Assembly (NCBI RefSeq): GCF_009696575.1
Contig: NZ_VULQ01000001.1
Location: forward strand, 243,806 to 307,805
Source: Anaerococcus porci
GTDB lineage: Bacteria > Bacillota > Clostridia > Tissierellales > Peptoniphilaceae
Direction: 5' to 3'
DNA length: 64,000 bases
Below, piece after piece: positions 7,442 through 17,055 of this stretch; the first letter of the stretch is position 1; each line of letters opens with the position of its first letter. The notes beneath the pieces are model-generated. The model did no database searches and was not told the origin of the DNA. It was given only the letters and a program-made list of their open reading frames with translations. A program made the position numbers and the translations under genes.

Positions 7442-9304
7442 TTATAAAAAGTCTCTCAATAATTCACTCTTATTAGGAGATTTTAACTTCCTAAGTGCTT
7501 TTGCCTCAATTTGTCTTATTCTTTCACGTGTAACATCAAATTCTTTACCAACTTCTTCAAGTGTCCTAGGTGTACCATCTATAAGTCCGAATCTAAGTTG
7601 TAATACTCTTTTCTCTCTTGCACCAAGACACGATAAAACTTCATTTAATTGGTCTCTAAGCATCGAATAATTTGCAGCATCATCAGGATTTATGGCTGTA
7701 TCATCTTCTATAAAATCTCCTAAGTGGCTGTCCTCTTCCTCACCTATAGGTGTCTCTAAACTAACTGGTTCTTGTGCGATTTTTCTAATTTCTTGAACCT
7801 TTTCTACCTCTATTCCCATTTGCTCAGCTATTTCTTCATTAGAAGGATCACGACCCAAATCTTGAACTAATTGCCTTTGAATCCTTACAAGTTTATTAAT
7901 AGTTTCTACCATATGAACAGGTATTCTAATAGTTCTTGCTTGATCTGCTATAGCTCGAGTTATAGCTTGTCTTATCCACCATGTAGCATAAGTTGAAAAT
8001 TTAAACCCTCTATTATAATCATATTTATCAACAGCTTTCATAAGACCCATATTTCCTTCTTGAATAAGATCCAAAAAACTCATTCCACGACCTACATATT
8101 TTTTCGCAATTGATACTACTAATCTTAAGTTCGTTTCAGCAAGTTTTTGTTTAGCTCTATTGGCATCAAATATTGCCTTATTAAGTTTTTTTACATCTTC
8201 TGAATCAAATCCCTTATCACTGAAAATTTTATTACAAAGAGATTTGATAGCTTTAAATCTTTCTAAATCTTTTATAGAATCTTCTGATAATGTCTTTTTA
8301 TCTAGAATTTGTTTAGCCTTATTCCCAAAATTAATTAAATCATTAATTAAAAGTCTATCATTTGTTTTCAATGATTGATCTTCTACACCTTTTTTATAAA
8401 GATCTGAAAAAGCAAGATAAATCAATGATACTATATCATCTGATTCTTTAGTCGCAACAAGTTTACCAAAATTATCAAATAAATCACACAAGATATTAGC
8501 TTCTTTTTCACTTAATTCCTTATCTAAAATCGACTTTTGAGCTATATCACATATTAAAATCTTTGATTTTATTGCATCACGTTGATCTTCTGTAAGCTCT
8601 TGATTAAGCATATTCTGAAATTGACTGCCAATATCTATTAAGGATAATATATTTACCCTTGTATCTTCATCAAGCTCTTTTCCCTCTTTTGTAAGGCTAT
8701 TTGCCTTGAGCAAAGTTATAGATAAATCTCCATAAAATATATCTAGAGCAAGCTTTGTTTTGTTTTGTTTAGTTAGCTTTTTCCCAGCTTTTGATCTTAA
8801 AGCTATGTCCCCTAACTCCATTTTTTTAGCAAGATAAATTTCTTCTCTTGCATCCAAAAGCTTAACCTTGCCAATTTCCTTTAAATACATCTTAACTGGA
8901 TCATCAGTCTTTATTCCGACGACATCATTTTGACTAGCCTTTTTATCTATTTTTTCCTTTACATTAGCCCTTTTCATATGATCTTCTAATAACTCATCTG
9001 AAAAATCTTCATCTTCATCTAATTCATCTTCTAAATCATCATCTAAGTCATCTTCCAAATCATCTTCTGTATCTTCATCTTCATCTAGTATAGTTCTTTG
9101 TTCTTCTACAATCTCAATACCATTAGAAATTATCTGGCCTATAACATACTTTTTGCCTTCATCTTCCATTTCACTAATAGATTCAAAAGTGTAAATTTGT
9201 TTATAAGTTACAACTCCATCTTGTGATTCACTTATAGATTTAAATTCATCTATAATTTCCTTTAGAAGATCATCTTCCAGCATCTTATCATTATCACTAG
9301 TCAT
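7442..9304 (-). CDS. rpoD: RNA polymerase primary sigma factor RpoD (sigma-A)
   Basis: Main sigma factor. Region 1.2 is [22 protein letters not shown]; region 2 is [29 protein letters not shown] with [14 protein letters not shown]; region 3 contains [13 protein letters not shown]; region 4 is [15 protein letters not shown] and [17 protein letters not shown]. At 620 residues it is far longer than Bacillus SigA (371). The extra length is an acidic N-terminal stretch (about residues 76-110) and an insertion of about 200 residues between regions 1.2 and 2.1, comparable in place to the non-conserved region of E. coli sigma-70. It lies 26 bp after dnaG. Confidence 0.96.
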   Translation of the reverse strand: MTSDNDKMLEDDLLKEIIDEFKSISESQDGVVTYKQIYTFESISEMEDEGKKYVIGQIISNGIEIVEEQRTILDEDEDTEDDLEDDLDDDLEDELDEDEDFSDELLEDHMKRANVKEKIDKKASQNDVVGIKTDDPVKMYLKEIGKVKLLDAREEIYLAKKMELGDIALRSKAGKKLTKQNKTKLALDIFYGDLSITLLKANSLTKEGKELDEDTRVNILSLIDIGSQFQNMLNQELTEDQRDAIKSKILICDIAQKSILDKELSEKEANILCDLFDNFGKLVATKESDDIVSLIYLAFSDLYKKGVEDQSLKTNDRLLINDLINFGNKAKQILDKKTLSEDSIKDLERFKAIKSLCNKIFSDKGFDSEDVKKLNKAIFDANRAKQKLAETNLRLVVSIAKKYVGRGMSFLDLIQEGNMGLMKAVDKYDYNRGFKFSTYATWWIRQAITRAIADQARTIRIPVHMVETINKLVRIQRQLVQDLGRDPSNEEIAEQMGIEVEKVQEIRKIAQEPVSLETPIGEEEDSHLGDFIEDDTAINPDDAANYSMLRDQLNEVLSCLGAREKRVLQLRFGLIDGTPRTLEEVGKEFDVTRERIRQIEAKALRKLKSPNKSELLRDFL

Positions 9305-9330
9305 AAGTCTCCCCTCCAGCTCTGAAGTGA

Positions 9331-10983
9331 TTAATCTTTCTTTGATCTAAGTTTTTTAAGTAATTTTCTTTTATTTTCAAGTTTTATTTTTTCCTTTAAC
9401 TCGAAGGATTCAATTTTATTTGCTTTGTTTTCTATATAATCTATTATAAAATAGTAATCTTTTGTAAAATCATCTCTTATATTTACTATATCATCATGAC
9501 TTTTGATGTAGTCTTTCAGCTTTTCTACTCTTTCATCCTTTAAAACCTTATCAAAAAATTCCGCATCATCATTGTAATCATCTCTTTGGTTTAAAAATAA
9601 CCTAAGTGTTTCAAGTTCATTTGTAGATATGGTATATTTTTTATAGTCAATAATTCTATTTTTCTTGAAAGATTTTTCTTTCAAGTTTCTAGAATTTGTT
9701 TTATTTGTGTAGTTCTCATTATACTTTAATATGGATTGTTTTAAAGTTTGTTTTTCAATATTAAAAAGCTTACTAACATTATTTATAAATATTTCTCTAG
9801 TTAAATCAGATCTTATTGATGCCAAAAACTCAATAAATAAGTTTAATTTATCAAATTTTTCATTTTTGTTACTTGAAGCATAAATATCAAGTATTTTATT
9901 ATACTTATAGTTGTATACATCATCAGCTTCTTCCATTCTTTCTTTAAAAACATCTTTTCCATATTTTTTTACAAAATCATCAGGATCTAGACCATCTTCA
10001 AGTTTTATTACCCTCGCCTTAATATCCTCATCTAAAAGTATTTCAATAGCTCTATCTGTAGCTTTTATTCCAGCACTATCTTGATCATAGCAGATATAGA
10101 CATTATCAGCATATCTTTTCAAAAGCTTCGCTTGATCATGAGTTAAAGCTGTACCTAGGCTTGCCACTGCAATATCTATACCTTGGTTATTAAGTCCCAT
10201 AACATCCATATAGCCTTCTACTAAAATTATATCTTTAATATTTTGCTTTTTATAGATATTTAATCCATATAGATTATATCTTTTCTTAAAGACCTCACTT
10301 TCAGGTGAATTAAGATACTTAGGCATAGAATTATCTATACTTCTTCCACCAAAACCTATTACCTTCCCATAATGATTTATTATTGGAAAAATAAGTCTAT
10401 TTCTATACTTATCATAATATCTTCCATTTTCAGTTTTCTTTATTAAACCTAGCTTTTGAATATCTTCAAGTAGGTAATCCTTCTTTTTTACAAAATTTAA
10501 TAAATCATCCCAAGAATTTTTGGCATATCCAAGCATAAAGGTATTAACGACACTAGAAGAAAATCCCCTATTTTTAAGATAAATTTGAGCTTCTTTATTT
10601 GTTAAAAGATTTTTATAAAAAAACATCATGATTTCTTTATTTATATCATAATAAGAATTCAAAATAGCGTTCTTTTTAGAAGAAACATTATTATCTATCT
10701 TAATACCTGCCTTATTAGCCAAGTATTTCATTGAATCAATATAAGAAAGACCTTCTTTTTGCATAATAAAAGAAACAACATCTCCTCCTTGGCCGCAACC
10801 GAAGCAATGAAATAATTGTTTCTTGTCATCAACTATAAAAGATGGAGTTTTTTCATGATGAAACGGGCATAAACCCTTATAGGAAGAACCAGCTTTTTTT
10901 AAATCGACATATTCTCCTATTATAGCTACAATATCCGAATTGTCTAAAATTTCATTCTTCTTTTCATCAGATATAAATACCAT
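9331..10983 (-). CDS. dnaG: DNA primase
   Basis: Makes RNA primers at the replication fork. N-terminal zinc-binding CHC2 domain ([11 protein letters not shown] ... [10 protein letters not shown]), RNA polymerase core with RNRLIFPI and GFGGRSID, the TOPRIM domain with EGYMDVMGL and [10 protein letters not shown], and a poorly conserved C-terminal helicase-interaction region. 550 residues, slightly shorter than the usual 600 because the C-terminal part is compact. First gene of dnaG-rpoD-trmK-nif3, the classic macromolecular synthesis operon without rpsU. Confidence 0.96.
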   Translation of the reverse strand: MVFISDEKKNEILDNSDIVAIIGEYVDLKKAGSSYKGLCPFHHEKTPSFIVDDKKQLFHCFGCGQGGDVVSFIMQKEGLSYIDSMKYLANKAGIKIDNNVSSKKNAILNSYYDINKEIMMFFYKNLLTNKEAQIYLKNRGFSSSVVNTFMLGYAKNSWDDLLNFVKKKDYLLEDIQKLGLIKKTENGRYYDKYRNRLIFPIINHYGKVIGFGGRSIDNSMPKYLNSPESEVFKKRYNLYGLNIYKKQNIKDIILVEGYMDVMGLNNQGIDIAVASLGTALTHDQAKLLKRYADNVYICYDQDSAGIKATDRAIEILLDEDIKARVIKLEDGLDPDDFVKKYGKDVFKERMEEADDVYNYKYNKILDIYASSNKNEKFDKLNLFIEFLASIRSDLTREIFINNVSKLFNIEKQTLKQSILKYNENYTNKTNSRNLKEKSFKKNRIIDYKKYTISTNELETLRLFLNQRDDYNDDAEFFDKVLKDERVEKLKDYIKSHDDIVNIRDDFTKDYYFIIDYIENKANKIESFELKEKIKLENKRKLLKKLRSKKD

Positions 10984-11048
10984 TAAACCACCCCTTGATA
11001 TTAAGTTATTATACTTTTATAATTTTTTTCTTCAATAATTAAAATAAA

Positions 11049-11067
11049 AGGATAAGGTAGTTATCCT
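11049..11067 (-). terminator. terminator after the aldehyde dehydrogenase pseudogene
   Basis: Minus strand AGGATAA-CTACC-TTATCCT followed by TTTATTTT. The stem begins inside the stop region of the aldehyde dehydrogenase gene. Confidence 0.7.
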
Positions 11068-12441
11068 AATTATCAAATATTTTCTTAAGTAAAATTTTTT
11101 GTCCATTAGAATATGGAGGATATTTTACCTTAATATCAATATTTATTGACCTCTGCATAAGAGCTTTTCTATTAGAAAAGTTTATAAATCCAAATTTCCC
11201 ATGATATCCTCCCATACCAGACTCTCCTACTCCACCAAATTCTAGATTAGGATTTGTTATATGCATAATAGTATCATTTATACAGACACCACCTGCTGAA
11301 ATACCATTTACAAAACTATTTATATGTTCATTATCCTCAGAGAAAATATACATACTAAGTGGCTTATCCATATTCTTTACTTTATTTATAATATCGAACA
11401 TATCTTCATATGCTATCACAGGTAATATAGATCCAAAAATTTCTTCTTTCATTATTTTATTATTAAAATCTACATTTTCTATAATAGTAGGTTCAATCTT
11501 TAAAAGATTTAAATCATATAAACCACCACTATAAATATATTGATTTTTTATCAATGAAACAAGTCTTTCCAAAGATATGTATCTATAATTTTGGGATAGT
11601 CAGGATTATTTAAAGGAAAATCGCCAAAAAATTCTATAATATAAGCTTTCATTAACATTAAAAGCTTTTCTTTAACATCTTTATGCACAAGTAAGTAGTC
11701 TGGTGCAACACAAGTTTGTCCTGCATTTAATAATTTCCCCCAAATTATCCTTTTAGCTACAAGCCTTAGATTGCTTGTTTCATCTACTATGCAAGGACTC
11801 TTTCCACCAAGCTCTAAGGTGACTTTTGCAAGATTTTCACTTGCTTTTTTCATTATAGTCCTACCAACTTTTGATGAACCCGTAAAAAATATATGGTAAT
11901 ATTTATAACTTAAAAGTTCATCATAATCTATTTTTTCATTATCAATACAATATATAAACGATCTATCGAAGCTTTCATTAATAATTTTTCTGATTATATA
12001 AGATGTATGATTGGATTTTCTAGATGTTTTTAAGATTACAGTATTTCCACTAGATATAGCCAAAATAATAGGTCCCATTGAAAGCATAAAAGGATAGTTC
12101 CAAGGAGATATAATAAGAGTAAGTCCCAAAGGCTCATATATAATATAACTTTTTGCAGGCATAGATATAGAATTTGTCTGAACTCTTTCCTTTTTTATCC
12201 GATTTTTTAAATTATCTATAGCAAAATTTATTTCACTATACACAGGGCCTATCTCAGATATATATGATTCAGTTTCTGATTTACTTAAATCTTTTTTTAA
12301 AGCAAGAATAATTTCACTTTCATTATTTTTAATGGATTTTTTCAAAATTTTTAGTGTATTTATCCTAAATTATTCATTTTTTGTTCTATCAGATTTAAAT
12401 AATATCTTTTGTTCATTTATTATATTTTTAAATTCATTCAT
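11066..12441 (-). pseudogene. aldehyde dehydrogenase, inactivated by a stop codon and a frameshift
   Basis: NAD(P)-dependent aldehyde dehydrogenase of the class 3 type. The original start is probably the ATG at 12441, with SD AAGGAG 6 bp before it; the frame then meets an in-frame TAA at 12370-12372 after 23 codons, and the same frame continues with family sequence (LKKSIKNNESEIILAL). A second lesion, an indel near 11575-11585, moves the C-terminal third into another frame (DYPKIIDTY | LERLVSLI). The catalytic motifs survive: LELGGKSPCIV and NAGQTCVAPDY in the first piece, EEIFGSILPV and GESGMGGYHGKFGF in the second. A restart at the TTG at 12345 could make a truncated product at most. Confidence 0.85.
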
Positions 12442-12470
12442 AACTTTCTCCTTTATACCTTAAGATATTA

Positions 12471-12476
12471 ATACCC
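12471..12476 (-). promoter_or_regulatory. GGGTAT -10-like element before the aldehyde dehydrogenase gene
   Basis: On the plus strand the 16-mer ATATTAATACCCAATT here is identical to the one before acyP (16965-16980). On the minus strand it reads AATTGGGTATTAATAT, with the hexamer of a sigma-B -10. A GTTTTT lies 15 bp upstream, overlapping the fruA terminator, so the -35 is weak. Confidence 0.4.
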
Positions 12477-12489
12477 AATTTTAGAAATT

Positions 12490-12530
12490 AAAAAAACCCC
12501 TAAATCTGTATTTTAGATTTGGGGGTTCAG
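12490..12530 (-). terminator. terminator after fruA
   Basis: Minus strand AACCCCCAAATCT-AAAATAC-AGATTTAGGGGTT followed by T7: a 13-bp stem with one G-T pair, starting 24 bp after the fruA stop. Confidence 0.92.
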
Positions 12531-12550
12531 TTAAATAATTAATATTTTAA

Positions 12551-14428
12551 CTAATCTTCTTTTTTCTTAAATATACCAAGGAGTATAGCAGAAACTATTG
12601 AGCCTATTACAAAGGATAGAATAAAAAATATAGCCTGATTTAAAGAGCTCATTGCTGGAAGTACAAATACCCCACCATGTGGTGCTGGTACTGATACATT
12701 AAATAATTGAGTTAATCCTCCAGCTATACCAGCTCCTATAACTGATATTGGAATTATAAGTTGTGGTTTTGCTGCTGCAAATGGAATTGCTCCCTCTGTT
12801 ATGAAAGATAATCCAAGTAGGTAGTTTGATAAGGCTGACTTTCTTTCATTTTCATTGAATTTGTTTTTAAATAATGTTGAAGCTAAAGCTATTGCTATTG
12901 GTGGAACCATTCCGCCTGCCATAACAGCTGCCATGAAGGCTCCATCATTTGTTCCGATGAAAGCTCCTGTTGCAAAAGTATATGCCGCCTTATTTATAGG
13001 ACCACCCATATCAGCTGCCATCATAGCTCCAAGAAGAGAACCAATCAATACCTTATTAGTAGTACCCATATTCATAAGCCAGCTATTTAGTCCGTTGTTA
13101 ATTCCTGTAAATATTGGATCTACAATAAAGAACATTATAACTCCTGTAATTAATAGACCAAATACAGGATAAATAAGCATTGGTTTAACAGAATCTAGTG
13201 ACTTTGGCATGTTTCTACATACTTTTTTAAGCATATTTACCACAAGACCAGCTATAAAGCCTCCCAAAAGTCCTCCTAAAAATCCAGCTCCCTCACTAGC
13301 TAAAAGACCTGCAACCATACCAGGCATTAAAGCTGGTCTGTCGGCTATTGAGTAGGCAATATATCCTGCAAGAACAGGAATGAGAAAGTTAAATGCACTT
13401 ATTCCTATTTTATTTAAAAAGATGAAAGCAATTGATGAATCGCCAAAAAATCTTTCAAATAAAAAAGATATAGCCATTAAAATACCACCGCCAATGACAA
13501 ACGGAAGCATATGACTTACTCCATTCATAAGATCTTTGTAAATTTCAGATCTTAGATTTGTTTTCTCACTATAAGAGGTATTTGATTCTTTTTCATGATT
13601 ATCTGCATAATAAATTGGAAAAGAACCTGATATAGCTTCTTTTATAAGTTCATCACTTTTTCTAATTCCATCAGATACTGGCCTTTGGATTAGTTTCTTA
13701 GCATCAAATCTACTCATTTCTACCTTTTTATCAGCAGCTATAATTACAGCATCTGCATTTTTAATATCTTCATCTGTAAGTCTATTCTTAACACCATCAG
13801 AACCATTAGTTTCAATTTTTACTCTTACATTATTGATCTTGCCTGCTTTTTCTAAAGCTTCTTGAGCCATATAAGTATGAGCTACACCATTAGGACAAGC
13901 TGTAACTCCAATTATAAATTTCTGGTCTGTTTTTATTTTTTCTTCTTTATCTTCTTCTATTTCTTCTTTTATATTTTCTTTATAACAGTCAATTACATTA
14001 TAAACATCTTCTGGAGTTTTGGCTTCTTTTAATTTATCAATAAATCCTTCTTTAAGAATCATCTTAGATAATTGCGCCAAAGTCTCAACATGAAGATTGT
14101 TTTCTCCATTTGGTACTGCTATTGAGAAGAATATATATGATTTTTCTCCATCAAGAGCCTCATAATCAAGCCCCTCTTCTTTTTTAGCAAACAAAACTGC
14201 AGGCTCTTTTACAGTATCATTTTTTGAGTGAGGCATGGCAATTCCCTCACCTAAGGCAGTTGATGTTTCCTCTTCTCTTTTTATAAGTCCTTGCTTGAAT
14301 TCTTCCTTACTTTCAACTATCCCTTCGTCAAAAAACTTTTGAGATATTTCATCAATAACATCCATCTTATTAGAAGCTTTAAGCTCCATAATCATAAGAT
14401 TTCTTTTTAATAAATCTTTTATTTCCAT
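12551..14428 (-). CDS. fruA: PTS fructose transporter subunit EIIABC
   Basis: Single-chain fructose permease that takes up fructose and phosphorylates it to fructose-1-phosphate. EIIA is residues 1-150 with the phospho-accepting H67 in GIAMPHSKN; EIIB is about 170-265 with C178 in GVTACPNGVAHTYMAQ; EIIC is about 290-620, with many membrane segments and the GGPINKAAY and ITEGAIPFAA motifs. 625 residues is the usual length of a fused EIIABC. It overlaps fruK by 10 bp and is the last gene of fruR-fruK-fruA. Confidence 0.96.
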   Translation of the reverse strand: MEIKDLLKRNLMIMELKASNKMDVIDEISQKFFDEGIVESKEEFKQGLIKREEETSTALGEGIAMPHSKNDTVKEPAVLFAKKEEGLDYEALDGEKSYIFFSIAVPNGENNLHVETLAQLSKMILKEGFIDKLKEAKTPEDVYNVIDCYKENIKEEIEEDKEEKIKTDQKFIIGVTACPNGVAHTYMAQEALEKAGKINNVRVKIETNGSDGVKNRLTDEDIKNADAVIIAADKKVEMSRFDAKKLIQRPVSDGIRKSDELIKEAISGSFPIYYADNHEKESNTSYSEKTNLRSEIYKDLMNGVSHMLPFVIGGGILMAISFLFERFFGDSSIAFIFLNKIGISAFNFLIPVLAGYIAYSIADRPALMPGMVAGLLASEGAGFLGGLLGGFIAGLVVNMLKKVCRNMPKSLDSVKPMLIYPVFGLLITGVIMFFIVDPIFTGINNGLNSWLMNMGTTNKVLIGSLLGAMMAADMGGPINKAAYTFATGAFIGTNDGAFMAAVMAGGMVPPIAIALASTLFKNKFNENERKSALSNYLLGLSFITEGAIPFAAAKPQLIIPISVIGAGIAGGLTQLFNVSVPAPHGGVFVLPAMSSLNQAIFFILSFVIGSIVSAILLGIFKKKED

Positions 14429-15333
14429 TCTTTCACCTCAACTTTGTCTAAAATTTCATATATTAATTTTTTATCAGCTATATCTTGGCTAAAGGCTGTA
14501 GCAGAGCCTGCTGCAACTGCAAGCTTATAAGAATCTATTTTTGAAAGTCCACTCATATATCCATAAATATAGGCTCCAACCATAGAATCTCCACTACCAA
14601 CTGAATTAATAAGCTTTCCTTTTATAGGATTTGCCTTATAAGCAAAATTTTCATCAATAAAAATTGATCCATTTGCACCAAGAGACACTATTACATTTTC
14701 AGCTCCTCTATCTGAAAGCTTTCTAGCATACCTTATTATATCTTCTTCATTATCGATAGATGTATCAAAAACATCTGCTAGCTCATCTTTATTTGGTTTT
14801 ACTAAGAATGGTTTATAGCTTGAAAGTTCATAAAGTTTCTTCCCACTAGTGTCAAGTGCAAACCTTACATTGTTTATATCTAAGATATTAATAATTATCC
14901 TATAAAAATCATCTCCCAAGCTCTTTGGTATAGAACCTGAAATAATTACAAAATCATCTTCATTAAGTTCATCTATAAAGTCTAAGAAGCTAACTATTTC
15001 AGCTTCACTAATATTAGGACCCTTGGCATTTATTTCAGTTTCTTGTCCATATTTTAATTTAACATTTATTCTCGAATCATCTGAAACTTCTGTAAAGTTG
15101 TGAAATATATCTAATTTATCAAGCTCTTTTTTAATATAATCTCCTGTAAAGCCTCCTAAAAATCCAATATTAATTGAACTTTCTCCAAGATTTTTAAGAA
15201 GCTTAGAAACCATAATTCCCTTCCCACCTGGATATTTTTCTTCATAGGTACTCCTTAAAGTTTCCCCATCAACAAATTTATCAATACCTAATATATAGTC
15301 TATTGACGGATTTAAAGTTAAAGTGTAAATCAT
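14419..15333 (-). CDS. fruK: 1-phosphofructokinase
   Basis: PfkB-family kinase turning fructose-1-phosphate into fructose-1,6-bisphosphate. Family motifs: MIYTLTLNPSIDYIL at the N-terminus, GGKGIMVSKLLKNLG, and the C-terminal ATP/catalytic motif NSVGSGDSMVGAYIYG containing the catalytic aspartate. 304 residues. The ATG overlaps the fruR stop by 4 bp and the 3' end overlaps fruA, so the three genes are tightly coupled. Confidence 0.96.
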   Translation of the reverse strand: MIYTLTLNPSIDYILGIDKFVDGETLRSTYEEKYPGGKGIMVSKLLKNLGESSINIGFLGGFTGDYIKKELDKLDIFHNFTEVSDDSRINVKLKYGQETEINAKGPNISEAEIVSFLDFIDELNEDDFVIISGSIPKSLGDDFYRIIINILDINNVRFALDTSGKKLYELSSYKPFLVKPNKDELADVFDTSIDNEEDIIRYARKLSDRGAENVIVSLGANGSIFIDENFAYKANPIKGKLINSVGSGDSMVGAYIYGYMSGLSKIDSYKLAVAAGSATAFSQDIADKKLIYEILDKVEVKEWK

Positions 15334-16019
15334 AAGTCCTCCCTTATTAAGTCAACTTCGTTTATACTACATATTTTTGAAAAGTATATTCTATTTTTTT
15401 TAGAACTATCAGCTAAAATATATGCTTTTCTGGATCTTTCTATAGCTAACCTTTTTATTTTCGCCTCACTTGGATCATGAGTAGTAAATTCACCATTTGC
15501 ATAACCATTTGCTCCAATAAAAGCTATATCAAAGTTAAAACTCGAAAGCTCTAAAATAGTTTTCTCTCCAATGGTCACATTTGTCTTTGACTTAACTAAT
15601 CCACCTAATAATATGGTTTTTATTTTTTTCTTATTTAGCTTATCTATATGCATAATTCCATTAGTTACAACATTAATATCCTTATCTAGATAATCTATTA
15701 GTAAATTAGTTGTAGTTCCTGCATCAAGAAATATATATTTTGAATTACCTATTAAATTTGAAGCTTTTTTGGCTATATTGCACTTTTTATCAATATTTAA
15801 TATAATATTTTTATCATAAGATTTTTCTTCAAACTCTACATTTGTTAAAATCGCACCACCATGAACCCTTTTAATCTCACCTCTTTGTTCAAGAAAATCT
15901 AAATCCCTTCTTAAGGTGGATTCACTTATATCAAGCTTATCTATCAAAATCTTATTAGAAACTTGTCTAAACTCTTTTAGAGTATCTAAAATAATCTCTA
16001 ACCTTTTTTCAAATATCAT
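15330..16019 (-). CDS. fruR: DeoR-family fructose operon repressor
   Basis: DNA-binding regulator, normally released from its operator by fructose-1-phosphate. The N-terminal HTH is EKRLEIILDTLKEF..VSNKILIDKLDISESTLRRDLDFLE with RVHGGA; the C-terminal sugar-phosphate-binding domain has LDAGTTTNLL and GANGY. The frame opens at a TTG at 16055, but that TTG is the -35 of a good promoter, so I take the ATG at 16019 (MIFEKRLEII). That ATG has no Shine-Dalgarno and lies 8 bp after the -10, so the mRNA is probably leaderless. First gene of fruRKA. Confidence 0.93.
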   Translation of the reverse strand: MIFEKRLEIILDTLKEFRQVSNKILIDKLDISESTLRRDLDFLEQRGEIKRVHGGAILTNVEFEEKSYDKNIILNIDKKCNIAKKASNLIGNSKYIFLDAGTTTNLLIDYLDKDINVVTNGIMHIDKLNKKKIKTILLGGLVKSKTNVTIGEKTILELSSFNFDIAFIGANGYANGEFTTHDPSEAKIKRLAIERSRKAYILADSSKKNRIYFSKICSINEVDLIREDL

Positions 16020-16027
16020 TTGTATAT

Positions 16028-16090
16028 ATTTTAACACATAATAAAATAAAGTCAATCATTTTCTTTCAAAATCTATCATTTTTAATCAAA
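16028..16090 (-). promoter_or_regulatory. fruRKA promoter with upstream direct repeats
   Basis: Minus strand -35 TTGACT (16055-16050), 16-bp spacer, -10 TAAAAT (16033-16028). Just upstream and overlapping the -35, AAAATGAT occurs twice about 20 bp apart (AAAATGATAG and AAAATGATTG). These are candidate FruR half-sites and would fit autoregulation. Confidence 0.6.
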
Positions 16091-16157
16091 AAGACTTAAA
16101 ACTTGCTTTTTTATATAATATAAAAGATAATGTAACAAAAAGAAAGGGGAGTAAAAC

Positions 16158-16511
16158 ATGTTTTTTATAGGTCGATTATTTCTAAGTTGGATAACAAATA
16201 GCATAAGCCTATATATAATAGATTTATTATTTACTGGCATATCATTTATAGAAATTAAATCACTAGCTATCACTGCTCTTATGTTAATGATTGTAAATAG
16301 CTTTATTAAACCAATCTTAAAGCTCTTATCTTTGCCATTAACTATAATAACTTTTGGATTATTTTCTTTTATAGTTAATGCATTTGTATTAAAACTAGCT
16401 TTTTCTCTATCTAGTGGAGCTTTTATTGATTCATTTACTACAGCAATTTTTGCATCTATAATTCTTTCAATAATAAATCCAATACTAGATAATTCATTCA
16501 AAAAAAATTAG
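16158..16511 (+). CDS. YvlD-type membrane protein (phage holin family IV)
   Basis: 117-residue integral membrane protein of the phage_holin_4_2/YvlD family, with four hydrophobic segments (about residues 12-30, 33-52, 57-77, 90-110) and the family's NSFIKPILKLLSLPLTIITFGLFSFIVNAFVL block. YvlD-like proteins are linked to envelope stress; the function is unknown and the holin name reflects sequence likeness only. SD AGGGGAG precedes the ATG. It is divergent from fruR. A 139-residue open frame on the other strand is a shadow. Confidence 0.85.
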   Translation: MFFIGRLFLSWITNSISLYIIDLLFTGISFIEIKSLAITALMLMIVNSFIKPILKLLSLPLTIITFGLFSFIVNAFVLKLAFSLSSGAFIDSFTTAIFASIILSIINPILDNSFKKN

Positions 16512-16530
16512 GTATTATTTCAAATTATGT

Positions 16531-16676
16531 ATTTCTTTGCATCATTACAAGTTATTCCTAAACATTTTAAAAACACATCTTAATATCGTTGGGATAGATT
16601 TTTATAGGGAATTAGCATATAAAATTTTGAAAACTTGTAATGACCTTGCAAAGATTAACTCATTTTGCAAAATCCC
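16531..16676. repeat. interspersed hairpin repeat, copy A
   Basis: Begins TTTCTTTGCATCATTACAAG and ends CTTGTAATGACCTTGCAAAG followed by ATTAACTCATTTTGCAAAATCCC. The outer 15-bp arms are nearly reverse complements of each other, about 80 bp apart. A second copy with the same left arm and same right-hand tail is at 49921-50043. It fills the gap between the holin-like gene and acyP and stops at the acyP stop codon. Confidence 0.65.
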
Positions 16677-16943
16677 CTATATTACATTAAATTCTTCTTC
16701 ACCCTCTATAAGATCAATTTCTTTTATTAATATATCATCAATTCTAATAAACTTATCCTTATTAAGTTTTTCTATAAAAACATTTATATATTGCTTACTT
16801 CCTTGAATATTTACTTCAACATCACCATCGTACATATTATGGACATTTCCTGTTAAGTTTAATTCATTTGCAAGCATCAAGGCCTTATATCTAAAACCAA
16901 CCGCTTGGACTCTTCCTTTAAAAATCAAATTATATCTTTTCAT
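16677..16943 (-). CDS. acyP: acylphosphatase
   Basis: Small cytosolic enzyme hydrolysing acyl phosphates such as carbamoyl phosphate and 1,3-bisphosphoglycerate. The phosphate-binding motif GRVQAVGFR (residues 10-18, catalytic Arg at 18) and the GNVHNMYDGDVEV segment with the catalytic Asn are both present. 88 residues is standard. SD TTAGGAG. Divergent from copA; the upstream region has AATTGGGTATTAATATAA at the expected promoter position. Confidence 0.95.
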   Translation of the reverse strand: MKRYNLIFKGRVQAVGFRYKALMLANELNLTGNVHNMYDGDVEVNIQGSKQYINVFIEKLNKDKFIRIDDILIKEIDLIEGEEEFNVI

Positions 16944-16969
16944 ATTTTAACTCCTAACTTTTTATATTA

Positions 16970-16975
16970 ATACCC
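16970..16975 (-). promoter_or_regulatory. GGGTAT -10-like element before acyP
   Basis: Minus strand AATTGGGTATTAATAT, the same 16-mer as before the aldehyde dehydrogenase gene. An ATGTAA sits 13 bp upstream as a weak -35. It lies in the short region shared with the divergent copA promoter. Confidence 0.4.
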
Positions 16976-16987
16976 AATTGATTTTCC

Positions 16988-17042
16988 TTTACATATTTAA
17001 AATTTGTATTATAATATAAATATACACCCCCACCCGGTGTTA
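16988..17042 (+). promoter_or_regulatory. copA promoter with CsoR-like operator
   Basis: -35 TTTACA (16988-16993), 16-bp spacer, -10 TATAAT (17010-17015). Immediately downstream ACACCCCCACCCGGTGTTA (17024-17042) is an imperfect, C/G-rich inverted repeat standing out in AT-rich sequence, like known CsoR operators. SD AAGGAGG follows at 17046-17052. Binding of CsoR here would block transcription of copA-copZ-csoR until Cu(I) is bound. Confidence 0.75.
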
Positions 17043-17055
17043 GTAAGGAGGTATA

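Noticed and set aside
16082..16501. 139-residue minus-strand frame opposite the YvlD-like gene
   Set aside because: The plus-strand gene has a good SD and family match; this frame has neither.
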